A DNA stretch of 64,000 bases from positions 317,394 to 381,393 of the forward strand of contig NZ_KN050846.1 in NCBI RefSeq assembly GCF_000746845.1. The letters run 5' to 3'. Source of the DNA: Altibacter lentus. GTDB taxonomy: Bacteria; Bacteroidota; Bacteroidia; Flavobacteriales; Flavobacteriaceae. Each line of letters begins with the position of its first letter. The first letter of the stretch is position 1. The position numbers and the translations under genes were made by a program. The notes under the pieces are model-generated. The model ran no database searches and had not been told where the DNA came from. It saw only the letters and a list, made by a program, of their open reading frames with translations. Shown here piece after piece: positions 26,273 through 34,852 of the stretch.

Positions 26273-26308
26273 AAATAGCAACCACATTTTATCGTGGTTG
26301 CTATTTTT
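26273..26308. terminator. Hairpin terminator below the 26973-28628 / 26437 operon
   Basis: Perfect 13-bp stem (AAATAGCAACCAC / GTGGTTGCTATTT) with an 8-base loop. T-rich on both strands and placed downstream of the minus-strand NTF2-like gene. Confidence 0.8.
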
Positions 26309-26436
26309 GATAAATATATAATTATTCCCGGTTACATGCGCTTTAAATAAATCATGGCTCCAAACGTTAATAAAATAATGTAAATTTTCAACTACATTTT
26401 AATGGTAGTGACCAAGCTCCATAAAGTCGATAATTA

Positions 26437-26973
26437 TTAATGTAACTTCATCAATCGTGCATTGTTAAAGAAATCGGCATTCACGGCCTGTCCGTTAACG
26501 GTGCCGGTATCAAAATCCTGTACGATCATCCAACGACCGTCTAGTAACTTCAGCACGACATGAAACTGACCGTAGTAGGCAGTGGGTTCCTTATCCTTTT
26601 CGGTAAAGAGCACTCGGTAATAGCCTACCTGATATGCATGGCTGCCGGACACTTTCGAACTTTCCAATGCAAAATCGATAAATATACTGCTGTCGGCGGG
26701 TAGGGGTTTCCAATTGTCTATGGATGCCTTGTACTGCATGCCGGTAAGCAGATTTTCATCTGTAATGCGCAGCATATCGTCAGCATGCAGCGCTTTGAAG
26801 GCCTCTGCATCACGTGCTTCGTAAGACGTCTTAAAAGGCTGCCAGACTTGTTGCAAAATGGCATCTTCTGCATTGTTTTCAAAATTCTGAGCCGTAAGAC
26901 TGCTTACCATAAGGCCGCAACATAGCAACAGCAAGGTACGTATCCTATTGATCTTGAATAAGTGCATAATCAT
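26437..26973 (-). CDS. Secreted NTF2-like (DUF4440-type) protein
   Basis: 178 residues with a Sec signal (about 1-29, ending LTAQ) and an NTF2-like fold: helices with QQVWQPFKTSYEARDAEAFKALHADDM, then strands including SGSHAYQVGYYRVLFTEKDKE and the C-terminal GRWMIVQDFDTGTVNG. The ATG overlaps the stop of the upstream secreted hydrolase by one base (TAATG), so translation is coupled. The pairing suggests a related periplasmic task, but no catalytic residues can be named. Confidence 0.82.
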   Translation of the reverse strand: MIMHLFKINRIRTLLLLCCGLMVSSLTAQNFENNAEDAILQQVWQPFKTSYEARDAEAFKALHADDMLRITDENLLTGMQYKASIDNWKPLPADSSIFIDFALESSKVSGSHAYQVGYYRVLFTEKDKEPTAYYGQFHVVLKLLDGRWMIVQDFDTGTVNGQAVNADFFNNARLMKLH

Positions 26974-28628
26974 TAATTGTTTACAAGGAATCGCAGGGTC
27001 TCGCTGCCTGCCGCATCGGTAATCTTCAGCAAGTAACTTCCGGAGGCCAAAGGCAGGTCAAGACGAATGGTGCCGGAAGGGTTCGTGAATGTCTTTATAA
27101 AGAGCTGCTGACCCGTAATCGCAAATACCCGCAGCGTGACGGTACCGCGACCTTCGTCCGGCACTTGTAGTTGGAGCAGTTCCCCAATAGGGTTCTGGGC
27201 CAGAGCATATCTATTCAGGGTGTCCCGTTCTTCGATTCCTAAAAGCTGTCGTATCTCATTCAATGCGAATTGGGCACTGGCGGCTGTTACCATCACGTGT
27301 GATTCATTGGTTTGTGGGATGTAACTGTTTACGAACGGGGAAGTGTGTGTACCACCTATGTCGGGTGCGGCATACCAGTCGTCTTCATTTTCGATCGCTA
27401 AAGCGGAGATCACAGGAATAAAAGAAAACGCATCCTGGTCCAGTGCTGCAATGAAATCGGCGATCACCGGGTTTCCACTTCCGTCACCCAAAGCATTGGA
27501 AATGTTGGAAGTCCCGCCGGGTGAACTATCCACACCATCCGTAAACCCGAAGGCCTGGGCATCTGCCAGAAAGGTGTCTACAGGGATCCCAAAAAAGAAG
27601 GACCGGAAGTCGGTCACATTGTTGGTCATACCTGCTTCTGGAGTAAAATGCAAGAGCACATTGGCAGTAGCACCACCACCCAGGTCCAGGGTCGTATCTA
27701 CTACTTGCATCCCTGCCATTCCTGTGGTGGTCCCTTGCCCGCTACCGTTCACCATCGTGACATTTCGCACGTTCTGTGGAAAGCCCAAAGCATCCAGTTC
27801 TGCCTGAAAGGCATCCCTAAAATCGGGGGCACCTATGGGTAGTAACTTGCTGGGGTCCTGCAGATAATCAGAACCTGCCTGTAAATGTCCTAATAAATGA
27901 TCATATAACATTTCTTTGGCTGCCGGGGAATTAAGGACATTATCCACGATGGCTTGTGCATCCGGGTCACCGGTTTCCTGCGCTAAATAATTAATAAGGT
28001 ATTGCAAACTAATGGGAATGTTCGCGCCGCGGTGTGGCGAGTCGAAGGAAATATAGAGCCGTGTTTCGGCATCGAGACTGTTCTGTTCCATATACGACAA
28101 GGCGTAGCGGGCTATGAGTCCACCCATACTGGGTCCCAGAATCACTAGTTCCTCGTCGCCTACTTTTTGATCGTTGAGCAGATCGATAAGCGCAATCAAG
28201 ACCATGGCATTTCGTTGGATATAATCAGCCCCGCCGTCGATCGCCTTTCCGTCCGTGGTATAGGCCGGAGCATTGAGCACTACAATATCAAAACCCTCAT
28301 TACGCACAATATCGGCGAGGTTCTGTCCGTCGAAATTAAGACTATTGTAGAGACCTGTGATATCTCTGCTATCGCCCGGATCGAAGCCATCGAGTACGAT
28401 AATGGGTTTGTCCAGCGTTCCATCCACCAGATCGAGAAAGATCTCGTATTCTCCCTCACCAAAATACGCTTGGGTCTCATCATAGCCTTGGTAGCCGATG
28501 GTGGCAACAATGGGCGTCACAACACTGCGGTGGACGATGGGAGTGGAGGTGGGTTTTTTCTGAAAATAACTTTGAGATATCGCGCTCAGGGAAACAAACG
28601 AGCAAAAGAGTAAGCAATAGTATTTCAT
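26973..28628 (-). CDS. Secreted lipase-like alpha/beta hydrolase with T9SS domain
   Basis: About 551 residues from ATG 28628 (MKYYCLLFCSF); the frame to 28655 only adds a weak extension. A signal peptide is followed by an alpha/beta hydrolase with nucleophile elbow GPSMGGLIARYAL and the post-elbow strand RLYISFDSPHRGANIP, typical of lipases and PGAP1-like enzymes. A large insertion (about residues 230-430) separates this from the end of the hydrolase, where HVMV near SHVMVTAASAQFALNEI may hold the catalytic His. The C-terminal 75 residues form a T9SS sorting domain. It leads a two-gene operon with the NTF2-like protein. Confidence 0.82.
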   Translation of the reverse strand: MKYYCLLFCSFVSLSAISQSYFQKKPTSTPIVHRSVVTPIVATIGYQGYDETQAYFGEGEYEIFLDLVDGTLDKPIIVLDGFDPGDSRDITGLYNSLNFDGQNLADIVRNEGFDIVVLNAPAYTTDGKAIDGGADYIQRNAMVLIALIDLLNDQKVGDEELVILGPSMGGLIARYALSYMEQNSLDAETRLYISFDSPHRGANIPISLQYLINYLAQETGDPDAQAIVDNVLNSPAAKEMLYDHLLGHLQAGSDYLQDPSKLLPIGAPDFRDAFQAELDALGFPQNVRNVTMVNGSGQGTTTGMAGMQVVDTTLDLGGGATANVLLHFTPEAGMTNNVTDFRSFFFGIPVDTFLADAQAFGFTDGVDSSPGGTSNISNALGDGSGNPVIADFIAALDQDAFSFIPVISALAIENEDDWYAAPDIGGTHTSPFVNSYIPQTNESHVMVTAASAQFALNEIRQLLGIEERDTLNRYALAQNPIGELLQLQVPDEGRGTVTLRVFAITGQQLFIKTFTNPSGTIRLDLPLASGSYLLKITDAAGSETLRFLVNN

Positions 28629-28699
28629 AGAAAAAGTTTGATCTAAATGTACCAATATTTTTTTACATGCAGATTCAATTGAAGGACTGCGAACTGACC

Positions 28700-29377
28700 T
28701 TATTCCATTTTGCTAACGGTATATCCTTCGGAAGAAAACACAGCGGCATCAACATTAGTACTAAGGTTGATGACCTTAAGTTGGACATCGGCTTTTCCTT
28801 TTTTACTTTTCAGAAGGACTTCTAACGGAAACCCTGAAACACCTAACTGATTGAAAAGTTCGATCTCTTTCTTCGACTTTCCTTTTCCTACACTTTGATA
28901 GCTTAGCACTTGTGTCATGGATAATGGGATGTCAATATCGATCCAGACGGTTGCGACGTAGTCGTCATTTTCAGAACGAACTTCACGGGTCTTGCGACCT
29001 TCGATCTCTTTTTCTGATCCGGACGTAGCGAGCGGTAAGGTCTTTGGCGGAGATTTAAGTGCATGAGGCATCCCGGGCCAGTGGGCTTCATCCATGGGTA
29101 GGGTATACCCCAGTTTTTTACCATCCAACAGGAATAAAACAACAATTTCCTCTGTATCATTATCGAAGATCATACGCATATCGGATTCCTTGCCACGCCC
29201 GTGGAGGATCATGGCGATACGCTTGGGGGTGAAGAAATAGGAGACGGTATCGGTACGCACATTCCCATTAGGATACTGCTGCGCAACAACAAGGTCGAAG
29301 CTGCCTGTAAAGACCTGAGCAGTGGCTGTAGACGACAATGCCAGCAATAGAAGAAAATAAAAGACCTGCGTTCTCAT
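28700..29377 (-). CDS. Secreted DUF4412-like protein
   Basis: 225 residues with a signal peptide (1-20, ending ATAQ). Beta-rich throughout: YFFTPKRIAMILHGRGKESDMRMIFDNDTEEIVVLF, then the EKEIEGRKTREVRSENDDYVATVWI stretch typical of DUF4412-type proteins (GWSxY-like conversion of bound product is unproven). It resembles small periplasmic proteins fused or linked to lipid-binding folds. A terminator 83 bp upstream isolates it from the LRR gene. The function is unknown. Confidence 0.65.
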   Translation of the reverse strand: MRTQVFYFLLLLALSSTATAQVFTGSFDLVVAQQYPNGNVRTDTVSYFFTPKRIAMILHGRGKESDMRMIFDNDTEEIVVLFLLDGKKLGYTLPMDEAHWPGMPHALKSPPKTLPLATSGSEKEIEGRKTREVRSENDDYVATVWIDIDIPLSMTQVLSYQSVGKGKSKKEIELFNQLGVSGFPLEVLLKSKKGKADVQLKVINLSTNVDAAVFSSEGYTVSKME

Positions 29378-29459
29378 GAGACGATCATTAACCGGAACTT
29401 ATTGTAAGATAGTAAAATAAACAGAAAGTCGGATTGAAAATCCCTTGTATCACAGGCAT

Positions 29460-29487
29460 AAAAAAAGCGGCTCCCTGGAGGAGCCGC
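29460..29487 (-). terminator. Rho-independent terminator after the LRR gene
   Basis: Stem GCGGCTCC / GGAGCCGC with a 5-base loop; seven T follow on the minus strand (A-run 29460-29466). Confidence 0.88.
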
Positions 29488-29661
29488 TGCATCAGAATAT
29501 AAGACCATTAATTAACCAATATTAATCCTTATATCTAAATGAACTGTAATATCGTGAGCAATATAGGGTTTTTATCGAATACACCTAATTTCTTAACCTA
29601 TATCTAACATCCTTTTTCGTAAAATGTTAAATTAATGAGGGTGTTTGTATTACTTTTCTTA

Positions 29662-30372
29662 CTAATTACCGTCATCCGGGGTTTCAATCGCTATAACCGA
29701 CTGAGCCGGAGGGTTTAATAGGGTTTCTTTTAAATTTAACTTTGAACCTGAGTTCGTCAATAACACTGCAGAAAAATCGGCAGTACTGGTCAACCTATTT
29801 TCGGCTACCATCAATTCCTTCAAACTTCTGTTAACGGCCAACCCTGAAGGAATATTTCCTTCAAGTTTATTATCGAATACATTAAAGATCTCCAGTTCGG
29901 TCAAATTTCCGATTTTTTCAGGAATGCTCCCGGTAAGCGCATTGCTACTTAAATGCAATTGTTTCAACTTAGAGAGCTTTGCGATGGAAGCCGGAATGGT
30001 ACCGGTTAATTTGTTTCCGTTAAAAGCCAATACTTCCAACAGGGATAGATCTCCTATACTTTCGGGTAAGGATCCCGTGATCTTATTGAATGATAATTCT
30101 AAGGTACGCAACATCTCAAGGTCGGCAATTGAGGCCGGAATAATACCTTGAACATTATTGAACAACAAGCTCAAGCTCACTACGTGATCGTTCTCTACGG
30201 TCACTCCCTGCCATTCGTTTACAGGAGTATTCGTATCCCATGATTTGATCCACTGCTCCCCTTGGGTAGCAACATACAGGTCTAACAATGCTTGCTTTTC
30301 TTTGGCCGGTACTTGTGCAAAAAGCGGTACCGTGAGTAACATGAGGCTAAAGTTTCGTAGGAATTTTTTCAT
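29662..30372 (-). CDS. Secreted leucine-rich-repeat protein
   Basis: 236 residues from ATG 30372 (MKKFLRNFSLMLL). The frame extends 115 codons further upstream, but that part is low-complexity non-coding sequence before the signal peptide. After the signal (ending FAQ) there is a cap with the plant-type LRRNT pattern (ALLDLYVATQGEQW, NEWQGVTVENDHVVSL), then about six 24-residue repeats of the form LxxLxLxxNxLTGxIPxxI. Such repeats mediate protein binding. There is no T9SS domain; the tail is short (IETPDDGN). Partner unknown. Confidence 0.85.
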   Translation of the reverse strand: MKKFLRNFSLMLLTVPLFAQVPAKEKQALLDLYVATQGEQWIKSWDTNTPVNEWQGVTVENDHVVSLSLLFNNVQGIIPASIADLEMLRTLELSFNKITGSLPESIGDLSLLEVLAFNGNKLTGTIPASIAKLSKLKQLHLSSNALTGSIPEKIGNLTELEIFNVFDNKLEGNIPSGLAVNRSLKELMVAENRLTSTADFSAVLLTNSGSKLNLKETLLNPPAQSVIAIETPDDGN

Positions 30373-30475
30373 GATTCGGGGGTTGATTATTCTTACATTA
30401 TAAGGTAAATTAATGATATTAAAAGTTATAATGCAAAAAAAATCGATGAAATGCACAAAAATTTTAATAGAGAAC

Positions 30476-31120
30476 CTACTGTAATTTTTTAAGGAAGGGG
30501 GTATGAACCTCGTGTACGCCTTCAAAAACCTCGATCTTGAGTCGGGATCCGAACAAATGGGTGCCTTTAAGCTGTTCTTCTGTTTTTCGTGCTTCGGTAA
30601 TGTATTGATCCTTGGTTCCGTAGAGATATGTAACCGCAGTTGCTTCGGGCAGATATGCAAAGTCTGCCGCAGTAAGTTCTTTTGGGATTCCGCCGGAATG
30701 AAGAACAAGGTGGTCACAGGATACCTTTCGGTTCGCCATCCAACGGGTTACAATAGACACCCCTTGAGAATAACCTAAGAAAATGATGCGGGGTGCTTGG
30801 GTTAATGCATCCTGCTCTGCTTGAGCCACAGCATCGATATACGCAAGTACATTGTGCGTTTCCGGGATCGTTTGTTCGCGCGTAAGCCAGGAGGCGCCCA
30901 CATGTTTAAATTCTTTTCCCATGTAGTACTTTGATGGTGCTTGGGGTGCGACGATATAATTAGACTCGGGATCGAGTGCTTCAAAGTACTTCAGGAAATA
31001 CCTGCTTAGATAGCCCATTCCGTGAAACACAAACCAAACATTTTTGGTTTTTTCTGAAAAAGTATAGCGAGTAGAATAGGTATTGGTGGTTTGAAAAGAA
31101 ACCTGTTTTTCTGAAGACAT
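30476..31120 (-). CDS. Alpha/beta hydrolase (phospholipase/carboxylesterase type)
   Basis: 214 residues from ATG 31120 (MSSEKQVSFQ); the frame to 31186 would overlap the divergent thioesterase gene. Cytoplasmic. Motifs: VWFVFHGMGY (HG oxyanion), IVAPQAPSKYY, the nucleophile elbow IFLGYSQGVSIVTRW (Ser in GYSQG), Asp in LYGTKDQYIT and His in EGVHEV. This order fits carboxylesterase YpfH-like enzymes. The substrate is unknown. It is divergent from the menaquinone-linked gene 31164 with a 43-bp shared promoter region. Confidence 0.85.
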   Translation of the reverse strand: MSSEKQVSFQTTNTYSTRYTFSEKTKNVWFVFHGMGYLSRYFLKYFEALDPESNYIVAPQAPSKYYMGKEFKHVGASWLTREQTIPETHNVLAYIDAVAQAEQDALTQAPRIIFLGYSQGVSIVTRWMANRKVSCDHLVLHSGGIPKELTAADFAYLPEATAVTYLYGTKDQYITEARKTEEQLKGTHLFGSRLKIEVFEGVHEVHTPFLKKLQ

Positions 31121-31163
31121 AGTTGGAGTCGATTTTGTAATTTTACAAAGGTAACGCAAAGCT

Positions 31164-31583
31164 ATGGAGAAAACGAAACAAGACATTTTGGATCAATGTA
31201 ACGATTTGTGCAAGAACAATCTGTTGGAGACCTTGCAGATCGAATTCATCGATGTCACCGAAGATACCATCGTGGCCCGAATGCCGGTCACCCCAAGGGT
31301 TCATCAACCGGATGGCATCCTGCATGGCGGGGCATCCGTGGCGTTGGCCGAAAGTGTTGGCAGTGCCGGCTCCTTTGTTTTTCTGGGGAGCAAGGAAATT
31401 CAAGTGAGAGGTATCGAGATCTCGGCCAATCACGTGAAAAGTGTACGCGACGGATTTGTCTACGCCACGGCCAAGATCCTACACAAGGGAAGGACTACAC
31501 AATTGTGGCAGATTCCTATCACGAATGACAAAAACGAATTGATTTCCATGGTAAAACTAACCACCCTAACTTTACGTACATAA
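31164..31583 (+). CDS. Hotdog-fold acyl-CoA thioesterase (PaaI type; MenI candidate)
   Basis: 139 residues with the PaaI/YbgC-type hotdog signature PRVHQPDGILHGGASVALAESVGSAGS, where the Gln/His and Glu64-like residues form the active site. It sits 5 bp upstream of menF and begins a menF-menD run. In flavobacteria, and in E. coli where MenI is YdiI, hydrolysis of 1,4-dihydroxy-2-naphthoyl-CoA uses an enzyme of this type. I infer the same role here from context. The alternative is a general acyl-CoA thioesterase. Confidence 0.85.
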   Translation: MEKTKQDILDQCNDLCKNNLLETLQIEFIDVTEDTIVARMPVTPRVHQPDGILHGGASVALAESVGSAGSFVFLGSKEIQVRGIEISANHVKSVRDGFVYATAKILHKGRTTQLWQIPITNDKNELISMVKLTTLTLRT

Positions 31584-31588
31584 CATGT

Positions 31589-32656
31589 ATGGAACTAACT
31601 TTACTCGCTAAAAAACTCGAAGAACATTTTCACAAAAAGCTCCCTTTTGTACTCTATGCCTTACCCGACAGTGATAGGGTCATAGCCTGTTTTCAAAGGG
31701 ATGCACAACTGCATCGCACAGAAAATTTTACAGAGAAGAGTTTTATCATGGCTCCGTTCGATTTCAAAGATCAAAATTGTTGTATACCTGCATCGGGATC
31801 CGACAGCTTTGAAGTTGTATTGCCCAAAGAAAAACTCGCATCAATAGAAGTTTCTCTCCGGGATACTGCTCAAGACAAGAACAGGCATGAACAGCTGGTG
31901 GAAAAAGCGCTACAGGCCATACGGAACCATAAGGCGGAAAAGATCGTAGTCTCCCGCAAGAAGGAGGTTTCATTGTCCCGTTTTAGTGCTTCGGAAGTAT
32001 TTCAAAGGCTTTTTATGCTTTATCCGAAGGCGTTCCGGTATTTGTGGTACCATCCTGACACCGATCTCTGGTGTGGGGCCACTCCTGAGATCCTTGTAAA
32101 GACGGAAAAGAATTCCTTTACCACCATGGCATTGGCCGGTACTCAGAAATTTTCAGAAAAAACACCCATCTACTGGAATGAAAAGGAGATCGAAGAACAA
32201 CAGATCGTCACCGATGCCATAACCAACAGCCTTCAGAAGGTAACAGACGTACTTAAAGTTTCTAAGGCTTATACGCATGCGGCCGGGACATTGGCGCATT
32301 TACGCTCGGATGTCACAGGCATTCTCAAGAGTAGAAAAGCTACCTTGCAGACCATCACCAAAGCATTGCATCCTACACCTGCGGTTTGTGGTACTCCAAA
32401 GCAATTTGCAAAGGAGTTTATAAAAGAGTACGAACAGTACGACCGTGAATTCTATACCGGTTTTGCAGGTCCAATTTGCGGGGATGATAAGTGCTCGGTG
32501 TTGTATGTCAATCTGCGCGCCATGAAGATCACAGGTACTACGGCATCCTTGTATGCCGGCGGCGGGATAACCAAAGGTTCGGTGCCATATGCCGAATGGC
32601 AGGAGACCCAATTTAAATTGCAAACCATGTTGCAGGTATTGCAGCCGATGCTTTAA
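31589..32656 (+). CDS. menF: Isochorismate synthase
   Basis: 355 residues of the chorismate-binding enzyme family. The conserved part starts near residue 100 (KALQAIRNHKAEKIVVSRK) and includes FRYLWYHPDTDLWCGATPEILV, TMALAGTQ, HLRSDVTG, LHPTPAVCGTPKQFA, EQYDREFYTGFAGPI and YAGGGITKGS. It converts chorismate to isochorismate, the entry step to menaquinone. The siderophore role (EntC) is unlikely because menD follows at once. The ATG is 5 bp after the thioesterase stop. Confidence 0.94.
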   Translation: MELTLLAKKLEEHFHKKLPFVLYALPDSDRVIACFQRDAQLHRTENFTEKSFIMAPFDFKDQNCCIPASGSDSFEVVLPKEKLASIEVSLRDTAQDKNRHEQLVEKALQAIRNHKAEKIVVSRKKEVSLSRFSASEVFQRLFMLYPKAFRYLWYHPDTDLWCGATPEILVKTEKNSFTTMALAGTQKFSEKTPIYWNEKEIEEQQIVTDAITNSLQKVTDVLKVSKAYTHAAGTLAHLRSDVTGILKSRKATLQTITKALHPTPAVCGTPKQFAKEFIKEYEQYDREFYTGFAGPICGDDKCSVLYVNLRAMKITGTTASLYAGGGITKGSVPYAEWQETQFKLQTMLQVLQPML

Positions 32657-32674
32657 ATATTCTATCCGACTTCG

Positions 32675-32682
32675 TACCTTTG
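32675..32682 (+). promoter_or_regulatory. -7 element of a menD promoter
   Basis: TACCTTTG matches TAnnTTTG, with a weak CTTT 20 bp upstream. Only 6 bp separate it from the menD ATG, so the transcript would be nearly leaderless. The TTG of an alternative start at 32680 lies inside this element and is therefore unlikely. Confidence 0.5.
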
Positions 32683-32688
32683 AGGCCG

Positions 32689-34353
32689 ATGAAATTTTCA
32701 GATAAGCCACTATCTCAAACGGTGACACAATTGTGTCTTGCCAAAGGCATTGATCATATCGTGATCTCTCCGGGTTCTCGCAATGCTCCGCTTACCATTG
32801 GCTTCACAGAACACCCCGGGTTTACCTGCTACAGTATTGTGGACGAACGCTGTGCGGCATTTGTTGCTTTAGGTATGGCACAACAGCTAAAAAGGCCTGT
32901 GGCCGTGGTCTGTACCTCGGGCTCTGCCTTATTGAACTATTATCCAGCAGTTGCCGAAGCTTTTTACAGCGATATCCCGTTAGTGGTCCTTTCGGCCGAC
33001 AGACCCTCGGCACTGCTTGAAATTGGTGACGGACAAACCATTCGGCAAAAAGATGTATTTGCCAATCATATTCTTTACAGTGCTAATTGTGAGGAAGGTG
33101 CCGCTCATCAAATAGCCAATGAGACCCTAATAAATGTCGCTTTAAATACAGCTATCGAGCTGCAAGGTCCTGTCCATATTAATGTTCCTTTTTCTGAACC
33201 ACTTTATCACACTGTAGATGACCTTGTAGTGCGCCCCCAGCATGTGCCGGCACGGAAGCACCATGTTCCGGTCACCGAAGATCTTTCTTTATTTCTGAAG
33301 CATTGGAACAAGGCAGAGCGGAAGATGATTCTCTTAGGTGCGATGCCACCGCATTCTATAGACTCCAAATGGTTTGATGCACTGGTGAATGACCCCGGTG
33401 TGGTCGTCTTTACCGAAGCAACCTCCAATGCGCATCATCCTGCGTTCTTTCCGTCCATCGATCAATTGATCGCACCTTTGGACGCTGAAGGGTTTGATGC
33501 ATTGCGCCCTCAAGTCTTACTTACTTTTGGAGGAATGATAGTCTCCAAGAAAGTAAAGGCCTTTTTGCGCAACTTCAAGCCGGAATTCCATTGGCATGTT
33601 GATACCAAACGGGCCTACGACACCTACTTTAAACTTGATCACCACTTTAAGACTACCGCCAACAGTTTTTTACAGACCTTCTTGCCAAGAGCCCAATCGG
33701 TAAAGAGTACTTATCAATCACATTGGGACATTATACAACAACAAAGGCGGACAAAACATACCGAATACGTGGCTTCAGTCCCGTTTTCAGATTTTAAAGT
33801 ATTTTCTATTGTTTTTCGTCGTCTCCCCAAGGGCATTCATCTGCAATTAAGCAACAGTGCAACCATCCGATATGCCCAATTGTTTGATATTCATCCTTCT
33901 ATCGAGGTCTTTTGCAATAGAGGCACCAGTGGTATTGATGGAAGCACGAGCACGGCGATTGGCGCCGCAATAACTTCAGGAATACCTACCGTCTATATTA
34001 CGGGTGATCTAAGCTTCTTTTACGACAGCAATGCGCTTTGGAATCAATACATTCCGAAGGATTTTAAGATAATAGTGGTAAATAACGGAGGTGGAGGGAT
34101 CTTTAGAATTTTACCGGGCGCTAAGGAAGCCGAGAATTTTGGGACATTCTTTGAGACCAAACATACACTCACAGCCAAGCCTTTATGTGAGCTTTTCGGG
34201 TTTGAGTATACAGCCGTGCGTGATACAGCGGCTTTGGAAGGTGCGCTAGGTAGCTTCTTTACTGCTTCAGAAGGACCTATATTACTGGAAATATTCACGC
34301 CTTCCGAAGTGAACGATACGGTGCTGCTGGATTATTTTAAATACATTAAGTAG
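32689..34353 (+). CDS. menD: SEPHCHC synthase MenD
   Basis: A ThDP-dependent enzyme that joins isochorismate and 2-oxoglutarate in menaquinone synthesis. 554 residues from ATG 32689 (MKFSDKPLSQ). Visible landmarks: VISPGSRNAPLTIGF, DERCAAFVALGMAQ (cofactor-activating Glu in VDER), CTSGSALLNYYPAVAEA, LSADRP, and the ThDP-binding NRGTSGIDGSTSTAIGAAI with GDLSFFYDSNALWN and VVNNGGGGIF. It overlaps the convergent 34346 gene by 8 bp. Confidence 0.96.
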   Translation: MKFSDKPLSQTVTQLCLAKGIDHIVISPGSRNAPLTIGFTEHPGFTCYSIVDERCAAFVALGMAQQLKRPVAVVCTSGSALLNYYPAVAEAFYSDIPLVVLSADRPSALLEIGDGQTIRQKDVFANHILYSANCEEGAAHQIANETLINVALNTAIELQGPVHINVPFSEPLYHTVDDLVVRPQHVPARKHHVPVTEDLSLFLKHWNKAERKMILLGAMPPHSIDSKWFDALVNDPGVVVFTEATSNAHHPAFFPSIDQLIAPLDAEGFDALRPQVLLTFGGMIVSKKVKAFLRNFKPEFHWHVDTKRAYDTYFKLDHHFKTTANSFLQTFLPRAQSVKSTYQSHWDIIQQQRRTKHTEYVASVPFSDFKVFSIVFRRLPKGIHLQLSNSATIRYAQLFDIHPSIEVFCNRGTSGIDGSTSTAIGAAITSGIPTVYITGDLSFFYDSNALWNQYIPKDFKIIVVNNGGGGIFRILPGAKEAENFGTFFETKHTLTAKPLCELFGFEYTAVRDTAALEGALGSFFTASEGPILLEIFTPSEVNDTVLLDYFKYIK

Positions 34354-34768
34354 ACGTGTCTCCGGCAAGGAACGACTGTGCACATTTGTAGGCCGAAGCC
34401 AAATCATCCACTACGGTAAATGGCTTGTTAAAAAAATTAGCTTCCAGTGCCGCATTTTTCTTTCCAATCTCATCGGGGGTAATGATGACCAGACCCTTTA
34501 ATGTTGGAATTTTTTCTAAGTATTTATAGTCATTGGGATTCACCGAATAAGAATTGATGCGGTTCGCTATATACACCCAAGGGCGCGTCCCTAATTTTTG
34601 AAGGCCTTTTATCAAAATGGAGAAACCTGTAATGTAGGATATCGTGACACCTTCATAAGCTTCTACAACCACGATATTATCGTAAAAAAACACCATGCCC
34701 AGATCTGTTTCCAAAACATGGCGTAGTGAAACCGATGCGGGAAAATTGTGGGGAGATGTCGCATTCAT
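34346..34768 (-). CDS. STAS/SpoIIAA-like hypothetical protein
   Basis: 140 residues from ATG 34768 (MNATSPHNFPAS). Cytoplasmic and small, with alternating strands and helices (VEAYEGVTISYITGFSILIKGLQKLG, YIANRINSYSVNPNDYKYLEKIP, GLVIITPDE) that resemble STAS/SEC14-like folds of flavobacterial hypothetical proteins. The phosphorylatable Ser of anti-anti-sigma factors is not evident. It is convergent with menD and divergent from cvfB. Confidence 0.65.
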   Translation of the reverse strand: MNATSPHNFPASVSLRHVLETDLGMVFFYDNIVVVEAYEGVTISYITGFSILIKGLQKLGTRPWVYIANRINSYSVNPNDYKYLEKIPTLKGLVIITPDEIGKKNAALEANFFNKPFTVVDDLASAYKCAQSFLAGDTST

Positions 34769-34839
34769 CGATCGTGAAATTAACAAATAGGATTGAATTT
34801 CGCTTCATTTTTTTGTCCTTTTTATCGCTTCGGAAATTG

Positions 34840-34847
34840 TATCTTTG
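34840..34847 (+). promoter_or_regulatory. -7 element of the cvfB promoter
   Basis: TATCTTTG is a perfect TAnnTTTG and ends 5 bp before the ATG at 34853. Transcription would start at or next to the start codon. Confidence 0.6.
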
Positions 34848-34852
34848 CAGCT

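Noticed and set aside
27343-27807. 154-residue plus-strand ORF in the secreted hydrolase gene
   Set aside because: Antisense shadow; Ser/Pro-rich with no recognisable fold and no promoter.
29840-29866. GAAGGAATATTTCCTTC palindrome similar to the dnaE2 operator
   Set aside because: It lies inside the LRR coding sequence where codons explain it; no promoter is near.
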